A stretch of 62,612 bases of DNA from Micromonospora wenchangensis (GTDB lineage Bacteria > Actinomycetota > Actinomycetes > Mycobacteriales > Micromonosporaceae), in NCBI RefSeq assembly GCF_002210435.1, contig NZ_MZMV01000043.1, positions 1-62,612 of the forward strand, read 5' to 3'. Position 1 is the stretch's first letter. Every line of letters starts with the position of its first letter. The notes beneath the pieces were generated by a model, which was given only the letters and a program-made list of their open reading frames with translations, did no database searches and was not told the origin of the DNA. Of this stretch, positions 16,735-24,886 are shown piece after piece. Made by a program: the position numbers and the translations under genes.

Positions 16735-17940
16735 TCACCGCGCGGGGTCCAGGGTCACCCGCAGGGATCGGGGGGCCCGGGTGAGCATCCCCTCCTCGAC
16801 GGGCACGAACCCGTCCCGATAGCGGAGCACGGGGAAGCGTCGCAGCACGGCGGGGATGCCGATCGCCGCCTCCGCGCGCGCCAGCATCGCCCCGACGCAG
16901 AAGTGCCGTCCGGCGCCGAACGAGAGGTGGCTGCTGCCCGCGTTGAACGCCGTGTTCACGTCGATCTCGGTGCGGTGCAGGTCGAACCGCTCGGAGTCGA
17001 CGAACTCGTCCTCGTCCCGGTTGGCCGCGCCGATCAGGCAGAACATCGTCGCCCCCGCGGGGACGTCGACCCCGGAGATCTCGCGCGTGACGAGCAGTCG
17101 ACGCAGCAGGATGTGCGTGGGCGGGTTGAGGCGCAGGGACTCCGCGAAGGCCCGCAGCGACAGGTCGGGGTCCGCCCGGACGTCGTCCAACTGGTCGGGG
17201 TGGTCGAGCAGGTTGCGGAAGGTGGAGGCCAGGCCCCGTTCGGTGGTCTCGCCGCCGGCGGCGAGCAGGAGGCTGCAGAAGTCCAGGATCTCGCGGTCGG
17301 TGAGCGTCGCGTCGTTGATGGTGGCCGTGCACATCGACGAGATCAGGTCGACGCCCGGTGCCGCCCGCCGCTGGTCGATGACCTCCTGGAGGTACTTGTC
17401 CAGTTCGCGCTTGGCCCGCAGTCCGGCTTCGGCGACGTCGGGGTCCTGCGTGTAGTTGCCGACGTAGTCCGCGGCGGCCCGGTACCACACCTGGAACATG
17501 GTGTAGTCCTGCCGGGGCAGGTCCATGATCCCCATGATCACCCGGATCGGGAGCAGGGCGCAGTAGTCCCGCACCAGGTCCGGGTCCGCTCGGGTGGCGA
17601 GTTCGTCGAGCAACTCGTCGGCCGCCTCCGTGATGACCTCGCCGTACGAGGCCAGTGGCCGGCCCCGGAAGGACGGCGAGACCAGGCGGCGGTGCCGTCC
17701 GTGCTCGGCGCCGTCCATCTCCAGGATGCTGCGGCCCACGAGTTCGCGCACGGCGGCGTAGGTGGCGGTCGAGTAGTCCTCGTGGGTCAGGGCCTCCCGC
17801 ACGTCGGCGGCGCGACTGATGATCCAGCCCAGCCTCGGGTCGTGGTGGATCGGGAAGTCGTTGCGCATCGTGCGGTAGATCGGGTAGGGGTCCCGCGCGA
17901 ACTCCGGGGACAGGAGATCGGGTGGAGCGGCGTTCACCAT
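16735..17940 (-). CDS. Cytochrome P450 (first P450 of terpenoid operon)
   Basis: A 401-residue P450. The I-helix is AAGGETT (about 227-233), ExxR is E267-R270, and the haem loop FGAGRHFCVG has Cys348. ATG 17940 is preferred to ATG 17949 because AGGAGG lies 10 nt before the former but only 1 nt before the latter. The acid-alcohol pair of the I-helix has Glu-Thr in place of the usual Asp/Glu-Thr, which is normal. The gene lies 49 nt downstream of the Rieske gene. It is a likely terpene oxidase; redox partners are not encoded nearby. Confidence 0.9.
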   Translation of the reverse strand: MVNAAPPDLLSPEFARDPYPIYRTMRNDFPIHHDPRLGWIISRAADVREALTHEDYSTATYAAVRELVGRSILEMDGAEHGRHRRLVSPSFRGRPLASYGEVITEAADELLDELATRADPDLVRDYCALLPIRVIMGIMDLPRQDYTMFQVWYRAAADYVGNYTQDPDVAEAGLRAKRELDKYLQEVIDQRRAAPGVDLISSMCTATINDATLTDREILDFCSLLLAAGGETTERGLASTFRNLLDHPDQLDDVRADPDLSLRAFAESLRLNPPTHILLRRLLVTREISGVDVPAGATMFCLIGAANRDEDEFVDSERFDLHRTEIDVNTAFNAGSSHLSFGAGRHFCVGAMLARAEAAIGIPAVLRRFPVLRYRDGFVPVEEGMLTRAPRSLRVTLDPAR

Positions 17941-17989
17941 CGCGTCCATTCCTCCTTGCTGTGGCGGTCGGCGCCTCGAACGCCAGGGT

Positions 17990-19012
17990 TCAGTTGTCGG
18001 CGTAGAACTGGCCGGCCCAGTGCCGGAACTTGCCGATCGGGCCGTCGCCCTTGACCAGTCGGGGGTGTTCCAGGTAGGTCTTCGTCGACCAGATCGGCAC
18101 GTCGCGGGTCGCCTCGGGCGAGACGATGAGCAGCGCCGCCCGGGTGAGCACCCGGGACAGGGTCGCGGTCGCCAGGCCGGTGACCGCCGAGCCCTGTCGC
18201 GTCCGTGTGGCGGAGATGCTGGTGGCGAAGCGGAACTCGATCCGCCACGGTGCGATCGGGGTGGCCATGGCCCACATCCGGGCCCGCAGGCCCAGTTGGG
18301 GAACCTCGGCGTTCACCAGGATGTAGCCGAGGCCCGAGACGCTGGTCCGGTACTCGACGCTCCTGGTGCCGATCAGGGGGAACCGCTGCTTCCAGCGGTA
18401 CCGGGCGTGCAGGTGTGGCCCCTCGAAGCTGATCGGCTCGACGACCTCGATGCCGTAGAACTTGTGGAAGACCGCCAGGTGGCCGATGTCGACCGCGTTC
18501 TCCGCGACGTCCTGCGGGTGTCCGGGCAGGACGTGGCAGCGGACGGCGGTCAGCGGGAAGCCCTGCCGGCTCAGCGCCGGTGGTTCCCACGACGGCGGGG
18601 CGCCCTTCGGGGAGAACCAGACGAACACCAGCCCCCCTCGTTCGCACACGGGCCACTGCCCCAGGCGGGCGGCGGGCGGCGTCCGGTCGGCGTAGCCAGT
18701 GCGGACGCACGTTCCGTCCGCGGCGAACGCGAAGCCGTGGAAGCCGCACACGAGCGCCTCCCCGGCCACCCGTCCGGCGGTCCCGAGGTGGGCGCCCAGG
18801 TGCGGGCAGTAGGGGTCGGTGGCCCGTACGACGCCTCGTCGGGTGCGGTGCACGACGACGTCGCGGCCGGCGATCCGGCGGGTGACCACCGGGGTCCTGC
18901 GTAGCTGGGCGGTGGTTCCGACGCAGAACCAGCCCTCGGGGTACGGCAGTGGTGCCCCGATCGCCTCGTCGGCCGGGGTCGGACCGCGTTTCACGTTACG
19001 GTTGTCGATCAT
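17990..19012 (-). CDS. Rieske non-haem iron oxygenase (KshA / steroid-oxygenase-like)
   Basis: A 340-residue oxygenase terminal component. The Rieske [2Fe-2S] ligands are C69-x-H71 (CPHLGAHLG) and C89-x2-H92 (CGFH). The mononuclear-iron motif is DIGHLAVFH, with His178 and His183 after NAVD. The layout resembles 3-ketosteroid 9-alpha-hydroxylase and Neverland-type oxygenases, which act on polycyclic terpenoids. This suits oxidation of the cyclised diterpene skeleton by hydroxylation or desaturation. ATG 19012 overlaps the methyltransferase stop by 4 nt. The C-terminus contains hydrophobic stretches typical of the substrate-binding domain. A reductase component is not in the window. Confidence 0.87.
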   Translation of the reverse strand: MIDNRNVKRGPTPADEAIGAPLPYPEGWFCVGTTAQLRRTPVVTRRIAGRDVVVHRTRRGVVRATDPYCPHLGAHLGTAGRVAGEALVCGFHGFAFAADGTCVRTGYADRTPPAARLGQWPVCERGGLVFVWFSPKGAPPSWEPPALSRQGFPLTAVRCHVLPGHPQDVAENAVDIGHLAVFHKFYGIEVVEPISFEGPHLHARYRWKQRFPLIGTRSVEYRTSVSGLGYILVNAEVPQLGLRARMWAMATPIAPWRIEFRFATSISATRTRQGSAVTGLATATLSRVLTRAALLIVSPEATRDVPIWSTKTYLEHPRLVKGDGPIGKFRHWAGQFYADN

Positions 19013-19821
19013 GGCACGTCGGGTCTCCTCGGGCCGTGGGCGGCCGCCGGTCCGCTGTCGCGCGGCCGGCGGGCAAGAAAACGCAGCAGGGTGCTGCCGC
19101 ACCCGACGTCCGGGGGCGCCAGGTCGTCCAGGGTGGAGTGCAGCCGGGCTCGCTGGGAGTCGCTCAGGCCGTGGAAGACCTCGGGGCCGTACCGCGACCA
19201 CCACCGGCTGGCGGACATGCCGTCCAGGGTCCGCTCGCGCCGCGAGGTCTGCGCCGCGACGACGGTGAACCCCGCCTCGGCCAGGCCGGTCAGGTAGGTC
19301 TGCGGGGGTCGTAGCCGCCAGCGGGTCGGCGTCGGCGGGCCGGGGATGCCCGCCTGCTCCCACGCCCGCAGCAGCAGTTCCCGAAGCTCCGCGAGGCTGC
19401 CCACGACCGGCGCCTCGGCCACGAACCTCCCGCCCGGAGCGAGGGTTGCGAACACCGCGCCGAACAGCCGGGTCGGTGCCGCGATCCAGTGCAGGACCGA
19501 GTTGCAGAACACGGCGTCGTACGTCGCGTCCGGGGTCAGCGCTTCGGCGTCGCCCAGGTCGAAACGGATGCCGGGATGCCGGCGGCGGGCCTCGGCGATC
19601 ATCGACCCGGAGACGTCGAGGCCATGGACGGTCGCGCCCCGGTGGGCGATCTGGGCCGTGACGGTCCCCGTCCCACACCCCAGGTCGAGGATGTGTTCCC
19701 CGGTGTGCGGGGCGAGGAGGTCGACGAGGCTCTCGCCGGAGCTGACGACGTGCCCGTACCGGGCGTCGTAGGTGCCGCCGCGCCAGTGGAAGGTCGCGGG
19801 CAGCTGGTCCGCCGGGGTCAC
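19009..19821 (-). CDS. SAM-dependent class I methyltransferase
   Basis: A 270-residue methyltransferase with motif I ILDLGCGTGTVT (44-55), the acidic loop VHGLDVSGSMI, motif II DATYDAVFCNSVLHW and motif III LAPGGRFVAEAPV. GTG 19821 lies in a GTGA overlap with the terpene synthase stop, and the gene's own stop overlaps the Rieske start. It is therefore tightly coupled to both. It may methylate the oxidised terpene (O-methylation), or act on a prenyl diphosphate before cyclisation (C-methylation, as known for some bacterial terpenoids). The sequence does not decide between these. Confidence 0.85.
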   Translation of the reverse strand: MTPADQLPATFHWRGGTYDARYGHVVSSGESLVDLLAPHTGEHILDLGCGTGTVTAQIAHRGATVHGLDVSGSMIAEARRRHPGIRFDLGDAEALTPDATYDAVFCNSVLHWIAAPTRLFGAVFATLAPGGRFVAEAPVVGSLAELRELLLRAWEQAGIPGPPTPTRWRLRPPQTYLTGLAEAGFTVVAAQTSRRERTLDGMSASRWWSRYGPEVFHGLSDSQRARLHSTLDDLAPPDVGCGSTLLRFLARRPRDSGPAAAHGPRRPDVP

Positions 19822-20843
19822 GGCTGGCCGGCCCTCTCCAGGAAGTTGGGTTGGTCCTCGCCGGTACGCAGGTGCTCGCTGCGGTACCGCTCGTTGCCGT
19901 ACGACCAGTCGACGTTCCCCCGGATCCAGGACTCCATCGCCGCGACGTAGCGCGACACCTGGTGGGCCTGTTCGGCGGTGAACTCGCCGGAGGAGGCGAA
20001 GAACGCCAGGGCAGCCCTGCTCGCGGCGACGAAGTCGGCGCACCGGCCCCGGAGCATGCCGGCCACCTCGTCGGCCGCCTCCTGCATCGAGCCGCCGCGG
20101 GTGCGCTGGACCACCAGCACGATGTTGTTCACGTTGCCCTCGCGCTTCTCGGCCTCGACGGAGAAGACGTCGTTGGCCCACAGCACCAGGTCCGCCGTGT
20201 TGTCCAGTAGTTGCTGGATCCTCGGGTGGGCGTGGACGTCGTCGGTGAGTTCGATGCCCAGCCCGATCTCCGACAGGTCCATGCTCGGTCGCATGCCCCC
20301 GAACCGTCGGCGGGTCCGGACGTACGTCGGAAGGTCCGGGGCGACGCCGCGACGTCGGTTATGCGATTCCCAGTGGCACCCTTCGAGATAGTCGGTCAGG
20401 TGGCGGACGAAGCGTCGACGCCAGGTGAGCGAGCTGCGGGCGGTGAGCCGGTCCCAGATGTCACGGATGGCCGACTCGATGGGGTTGCCGGACCGGACGG
20501 CGGTCCCGGGCGGGGTGAGCGGGAACCAGCTGATCGTCTCGTGGATCAGGGCGACGAAGCGCTCGTCGCCCTGGGCGTCGGGAATCCGCTCCAGGTAGTC
20601 GTCGAAGATCGCCCAGACGGCCATCCAGTCGGTGATGACGCACAGCTCCTCCAGTGGAGCGAACGGATAGGCGTGGGCGACCAGTTCCCCGAACCTGGTC
20701 CGGTCGTAATGGAACTTCGCCTCCTGCGACCGGAGCAGGCCGAACTTCCGCAGGTACTCGCGTACGTGTGCCTCGGCCTCGTCCACGTGCGGGTTCTGCC
20801 GCTCGGGGAAGGGCACGGAGAGATCGGGAACGGTGAACGTCAT
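19818..20843 (-). CDS. Class I terpene synthase (probable diterpene cyclase)
   Basis: A 341-residue bacterial terpene cyclase. The Asp-rich metal motif DDYLE is at 81-85. The pyrophosphate sensor is probably Arg178, 46 residues before the NSE triad N224-S228-E232 (NDVFSVEAE). An RY pair follows near the C-terminus (NERYRS). ATG 20843 is chosen because GGAGG lies 8 nt upstream; a GTG at 20849 is only 2 nt from it. It is the first gene of the six-gene operon. With a GGPP-type synthase in the same operon the substrate is probably GGPP, but FPP or GFPP remain possible. The product skeleton cannot be predicted. Confidence 0.88.
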   Translation of the reverse strand: MTFTVPDLSVPFPERQNPHVDEAEAHVREYLRKFGLLRSQEAKFHYDRTRFGELVAHAYPFAPLEELCVITDWMAVWAIFDDYLERIPDAQGDERFVALIHETISWFPLTPPGTAVRSGNPIESAIRDIWDRLTARSSLTWRRRFVRHLTDYLEGCHWESHNRRRGVAPDLPTYVRTRRRFGGMRPSMDLSEIGLGIELTDDVHAHPRIQQLLDNTADLVLWANDVFSVEAEKREGNVNNIVLVVQRTRGGSMQEAADEVAGMLRGRCADFVAASRAALAFFASSGEFTAEQAHQVSRYVAAMESWIRGNVDWSYGNERYRSEHLRTGEDQPNFLERAGQP

Positions 20844-21678
20844 GAACACGGCCTCCGGCGGGAAGGGATTTCTGGCTGTGCCGGTGTCAACTAATTGCTC
20901 GTGCCGGACGTCGACCGGCCCATCGCACTCGGCCGTCGGAGCGGAGCACCCAGGGGTGTGGAAAAAGGGATGGCGGGCCCGCGTTGGCCCGCTGAATACG
21001 CCCGACGCCGCAGCCAGCCTAGGAGTGGCACCGCGGGGATGGCAAGGCCGTTCTCAGCGGAAAGTCAACAAGAAACTACTCAATGTCACCGATCCGACCC
21101 GGGGCGACCCGGCCCGAACCCGGACACCGCAGGTCAGGAAATCGATCTTTTCCCCTGTTCACGCACATACGGTGAACCACGGTCGTGAAACACGTCCCAA
21201 CATGCGGATGGATCGACGCGTGTCCGACCGCAGCGGTGGCGGCGACCCACCGGCCCGTCCCCCGCGACGCGCCACCGGCCCGGCGGCGGCTGCGTGTCGA
21301 ATGCGCGACAGGGCCGGGGCCGACATATTCTTCGCCGGCCAGAATAGGCCGGTGAATCCCCGGCCGAATACGGCGCCGGCGACACCGCGGGGTGACGCCG
21401 GTGGATGCCGATCGGCACGATCACGAAACAGAATCCCGGTCGGTCCCCCGGCTCGTGAACCGAAGATCCGCCGATCCACCCCGCACCGCCGGCCCGGTGG
21501 CACAACCGCTGGCCGGCGGACGTACGCGACGGTCCCCGGACGCGGTGTCGGCGGCGCGGTCACCGATCGCGCCCCCACGGTCGCGCCGACCGCCGCTACC
21601 ATCCTCTGTGGAAGATCGGGTTCGTCCGTAAAGTGATTTGCCTTGCCTCTTAAGGCTATATGCATAAAGAATGACGGT
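20844..21678. other. 835-nt divergent intergenic region upstream of terpenoid operon
   Basis: No convincing gene: a long open plus-strand frame lacks a ribosome site and recognisable protein features. The region contains TTGACA on the minus strand (20890-20885) directly beside the shared AATTGCTCGTGC element, although no clear -10 follows. It also contains a hairpin GCGGGCC-CGCGTT-GGCCCGC at 20973-20992 and unusually AT-rich patches near 21060-21090 and 21630-21680. It probably carries the promoters of the terpenoid operon and of the permease. Confidence 0.5.
20893..20904. promoter_or_regulatory. Shared element AATTGCTCGTGC, copy 1
   Basis: A 12-bp AT-rich element 50 nt upstream of the terpene synthase start. 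It lies 2 nt from a TTGACA that reads toward that gene, a usual place for an activator site. The exact reverse complement occurs upstream of the NRPS operon at 30438-30449. The symmetric core would be CGAGCAATTGCTCG, of which this copy has one good half. Confidence 0.45.
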
Positions 21679-23028
21679 ATGGCGGATAATGCGCAGCTTC
21701 GGCGGGAGCTCGGGCTGAGAGAAGCGGTCTCCCTCGGGGTCGGCGGCACCATCGGCGGGGGGATCTTCGTCCTGGTCGGCACCACGGTGGGCGAGGCCGG
21801 CCCGGCCGCGCCGCTCGCCTTCGTCCTCGCGTTCGCCGCCGCCGTGCTCATCGCGCTGCCCTACGCCGAGCTGGCCAGCCGGTTCCCGCGCGCCGGCGGT
21901 GGCTACGCCTTCGTCCGGGCCGCCCTCGGCCCCCACCTCTCCTTCCTGATGGGCTGGGGGTTCTGGGGCTCCTACGTCTTCATGAGCGGCTTCATCACCC
22001 TCGGCTTCGGCGGCTACCTGCACAGCCTGACCGGCCTGCCGCAACCGATCGGCGCGCTGGTGGTGATCGCCGCGAGCACGGCCGTCAACGTCGCCGGCAT
22101 GCGCCTGGCCGGGCTGGCCCAGAGCCTCGTGGTGGGACTGACCGCGGTCGCCCTGCTCGGTTTCGGCGCGGTCGGGCTCCCGCACGTCGACCTGGACCGG
22201 TTCACCCCGTTCGCCCCGCACGGCGTCGGCGGTGTGGTGACGGCGGCGCTGTTCGCCTTCCTCGCGTACGCGGGGTTCGACATGATCGCCGCCGCCGGTG
22301 AGGAGATCAAGGACCCGGAACGGACGCTGCCCAAGGCCATCCTGCTCACCCTGCTCGCCGTGCTCGGCGTGTACCTGCTGATCTCCGTCGTCTCGGTCGG
22401 GGTGGTCTCGGCCGGCACCCTCGGCCACTCGCCCGCGCCGCTGGCCACCGCGGCCGAGGCGTTCGCGGGCCCGACCGGGCAACGGCTGGTCGCGGTGGTC
22501 GCGGTCTTCACCACGGCGGCGACGAGCAACGCGGTGCTGGTGGTGATGTCCCGGATCGCCTTCGCGATGGCCCGCGACGGCCTGCTCCCCCGCCAGCTCA
22601 GCAGGGTCGGCGGCCGGACCGGCACGCCCTGGGCGGCCGTGCTGTTCAGCAGCGGTGTGCTCGCGGTGGTCGCGCTGGCCGTGTCGGTGCCGGTCGCCGC
22701 GGCGATCGGCGGCTTCCTCTACGTGGTGCACTTCATGCTGCCGCTGGTCGCGCTGGTGGTGCTGCGCCGCCGGACGCAGGCCGTCCCCGGCTTCCGGACC
22801 CCGCTGGCCCGGGTGGTCATCCCGTTGGCCTTCCTGATCTGCGCGGTCTTCCTGGTTGCCAGCGGCCCCACCGGCATCCTCGGCGCGTCGGCCTGGCTGG
22901 CCGTCGGCTTCGCCGGATACCTGCTCGGCGGGCGGTCCCGTCGGCGCGGGTCCGCCCCGACCGTGCCGGCCGCCCCGACGCCCGCGGTCACCGCCGGCGG
23001 ACCGGCCGGCGGTGGCACGGCGGGCTGA
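21679..23028 (+). CDS. APC-family amino-acid permease
   Basis: A protein of about 449 residues with roughly 12 hydrophobic helices and the family's first-helix motif GVGGTIGGGIFVLVG. AAAGEEIKDPERTLPKAI matches the conserved loop of APC transporters. Start 21679 (MADNAQLRREL) is placed just before the conserved N-terminal helix. The ribosome site is weak, and an AT-rich patch immediately upstream suggests a nearby promoter or a leaderless start, so a start at 21643 is an alternative. It lies between the terpenoid and NRPS operons and is convergent with the latter, so it may import an amino-acid precursor. The substrate is unknown. Confidence 0.82.
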   Translation: MADNAQLRRELGLREAVSLGVGGTIGGGIFVLVGTTVGEAGPAAPLAFVLAFAAAVLIALPYAELASRFPRAGGGYAFVRAALGPHLSFLMGWGFWGSYVFMSGFITLGFGGYLHSLTGLPQPIGALVVIAASTAVNVAGMRLAGLAQSLVVGLTAVALLGFGAVGLPHVDLDRFTPFAPHGVGGVVTAALFAFLAYAGFDMIAAAGEEIKDPERTLPKAILLTLLAVLGVYLLISVVSVGVVSAGTLGHSPAPLATAAEAFAGPTGQRLVAVVAVFTTAATSNAVLVVMSRIAFAMARDGLLPRQLSRVGGRTGTPWAAVLFSSGVLAVVALAVSVPVAAAIGGFLYVVHFMLPLVALVVLRRRTQAVPGFRTPLARVVIPLAFLICAVFLVASGPTGILGASAWLAVGFAGYLLGGRSRRRGSAPTVPAAPTPAVTAGGPAGGGTAG

Positions 23029-23050
23029 CGGCACCGGGTGTCCGGGGCCG

Positions 23051-24067
23051 TCACGACCCGTCGCCGCGCAGCTCCACCCGCTGGCCGGCGCCGGCGGCCA
23101 CCGCCCGCCGGTAGACCGCGAATCCGGTGACGACGTCCTGCGCCGCCAGGCCGAGCGACTTGAACAGGGTGATCTCCCCGGTGCTGGACCGGCCGGGGTG
23201 GTCGCCGCCGAGGACCTCACCGACCTCGGCCCGGACCGCCTCGATCCGGAAGTGACCCTCCCGGGCCGCGAGCAGCAGGTCACCGGCCTCGGCGCGGGCC
23301 GACTCGCGGCTGTCCACGAAGACCGCGCAGCGTCCCACCAGGTCACCGGCGAGTTCCCGGCGGTGGGCGAAGGAGGAGCCCACGGCGTTGATGTGCGTCC
23401 CGGCGGCCACCGGCGCGGCCGGCAGCACCGGTTCGGCGGCGGCGGTCACCGTGCAGATCACGTCGGCGTCGGCCACCGCAGCCGGTACGGTGCCGGCGAC
23501 CGTGACGTCCAGGTCCAGTTGGTCGCGGGCCCAGTCGGCGAGGGCGTGCGCCGACGCCGGGCGGTGGTTCCAGACCCGTACCTCCTTGACCTGGCGCACG
23601 ACACCCACCGCCCGCAGGTGGCTGCGGGCCTGCACCCCGGCGCCGAGCACCGCCAGCACGGTGGCGTCGGGGCGGGCCAGGGCGTCGGTGGCCGCGGCGG
23701 ACGCGGCCGCGGTGCGGATCGCGGTCAGCGCGGCGGCGTCGACCAGCGCCGCCGGCAGCCCGGTGTCCGGGTCGAAGACCAGCACCAGACCCACGTGCAC
23801 GGGCAGACCGCGCGCGGCGTTGTCCGGTTTGATCAGCACGGTCTTCAGCCCGTACCCGGCGTACGGCTCCGCCGTGGTCGCGGGGTCGGGGGCGGCGACG
23901 TGCGCCGGCATGACCGCGAGCACCTCCCCGCCGGGGCTGCGCACCATGTGCCGCACCGGTTGCACCACCCGTCCGCCGCTGTACCTGCGGAACGTGTCCC
24001 GCATCAGGTCCACCGCGTCGGCCATCGGCAGCAGCCGACGCACCGTCTCGCCGTCGATCACGATCAT
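23051..24067 (-). CDS. Ornithine cyclodeaminase / mu-crystallin family enzyme
   Basis: A 338-residue NAD(P)-binding enzyme. LAVLGAGVQARSHLRAV is the Rossmann nucleotide site. GLKTVLIKPDN and TAIRTAAASA hold the family's Lys and Arg. Where ornithine cyclodeaminases have GGDCPGKTEL with the catalytic Asp, this protein has GSSFAHRREL. That looks more like alanine dehydrogenase or cyclic-ketimine (pyrroline-2-carboxylate) reductase members. It is the last gene of the NRPS operon, overlapping the thioesterase by 4 nt. It probably handles an imine or amino acid linked to the carrier-bound precursor. Supply of L-proline by ornithine cyclisation is possible but not favoured by the active site. Confidence 0.75.
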   Translation of the reverse strand: MIVIDGETVRRLLPMADAVDLMRDTFRRYSGGRVVQPVRHMVRSPGGEVLAVMPAHVAAPDPATTAEPYAGYGLKTVLIKPDNAARGLPVHVGLVLVFDPDTGLPAALVDAAALTAIRTAAASAAATDALARPDATVLAVLGAGVQARSHLRAVGVVRQVKEVRVWNHRPASAHALADWARDQLDLDVTVAGTVPAAVADADVICTVTAAAEPVLPAAPVAAGTHINAVGSSFAHRRELAGDLVGRCAVFVDSRESARAEAGDLLLAAREGHFRIEAVRAEVGEVLGGDHPGRSSTGEITLFKSLGLAAQDVVTGFAVYRRAVAAGAGQRVELRGDGS

Positions 24068-24843
24068 GGGTTCGTCCCGTCCGTCGCGGTGGTCGCCGCC
24101 AGTTCCGTGGTCACCGCCGTCACCAGGTCCTCCGGCCGGTCCTGGAAGAAGAAGTGGCCGCCGTCGAAGAGCCGCAGGCCACGGAAGTCGGCGCTGTGCT
24201 GCTTCCACTCGGCCAGCCCCTCGGGCGGGGTGACCCGGTCGTCGATCCCGCCGAAGGCCGCCACCGGGCACGGCAGCGGCCCGTCCGGCCGGTACCGGTA
24301 GGAGCGGCAGAGCTGGAAGTCGGCGCGCAGGATGGGCAGCGTCAGCCGGAGCATCTGCGGATCGTCGAGCATCTCCGGCGGTACGCCACCCAGGGTGCGC
24401 AGCGTGGCGCAGAAGTCCTCGTCGGTGTCCGCCGGATCGGGCATCACCCCGGGCGCGGCACCGGCCACCGGCCAGGAGGCCGCCGCGAACAACGCCGGGG
24501 GCGGCAGTCCGGCCCGCTGCCGCAGCCGGATCAGCAGGTAGCCGAGCATCGCGCCCATGCTGTGGCCGAAGATGGCGTACCCGCCGGGCGGTTCCGCGGC
24601 GAGCGGCCCGGCCAACGCGTCGGCCAACGCCTCGGCCCCCTGGTGGCAGTCGGTGAACGACGGCTCCCGGTGCCGCCCCTGCCGGCCCGGCAGGCGTACG
24701 GCACGCAGTTCCACCCAGTCCGGCAGCAGGGTCGCCCAGCGGCGGAACATCGAGGCGCCGCCGCCGGCGCAGGGCAGGCAGTACAGCCGCACCGCCGCCG
24801 CCGGGCGGGGTTGGTAGGTCAGGTACCAGGTGGGGCCGGGCAT
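24064..24843 (-). CDS. Type II thioesterase (GrsT/RifR family)
   Basis: A 259-residue alpha/beta hydrolase. LYCLPCAGGGASMFRRW is the family's N-terminal signature, GHSMG carries the nucleophile Ser95, GGIDDRVTP the Asp and FDGGHFFF the His. Such enzymes clear mis-primed carrier proteins and sometimes release carrier-bound acids. In this operon its partner is probably the PCP of the 803-residue NRPS protein, and it could be the release enzyme since no other is encoded. It starts 43 nt after the dehydrogenase stop and overlaps the next gene by ATGA. Confidence 0.9.
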   Translation of the reverse strand: MPGPTWYLTYQPRPAAAVRLYCLPCAGGGASMFRRWATLLPDWVELRAVRLPGRQGRHREPSFTDCHQGAEALADALAGPLAAEPPGGYAIFGHSMGAMLGYLLIRLRQRAGLPPPALFAAASWPVAGAAPGVMPDPADTDEDFCATLRTLGGVPPEMLDDPQMLRLTLPILRADFQLCRSYRYRPDGPLPCPVAAFGGIDDRVTPPEGLAEWKQHSADFRGLRLFDGGHFFFQDRPEDLVTAVTTELAATTATDGTNP

Positions 24844-24886
24844 GCCGGAGATCCCTTCCGCTCGGTGCGGTCCGACGACGGGACGG

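Noticed and set aside
20833..21636. 267-codon open frame in the intergenic region before the permease
   Set aside because: No ribosome site, no recognisable protein features, and AT-rich interruptions; better read as regulatory DNA.
23051..24067. Annotation as plain ornithine cyclodeaminase giving L-proline for pyrrole formation
   Set aside because: The segment carrying the cyclodeaminase Asp is replaced, so only family membership is stated.
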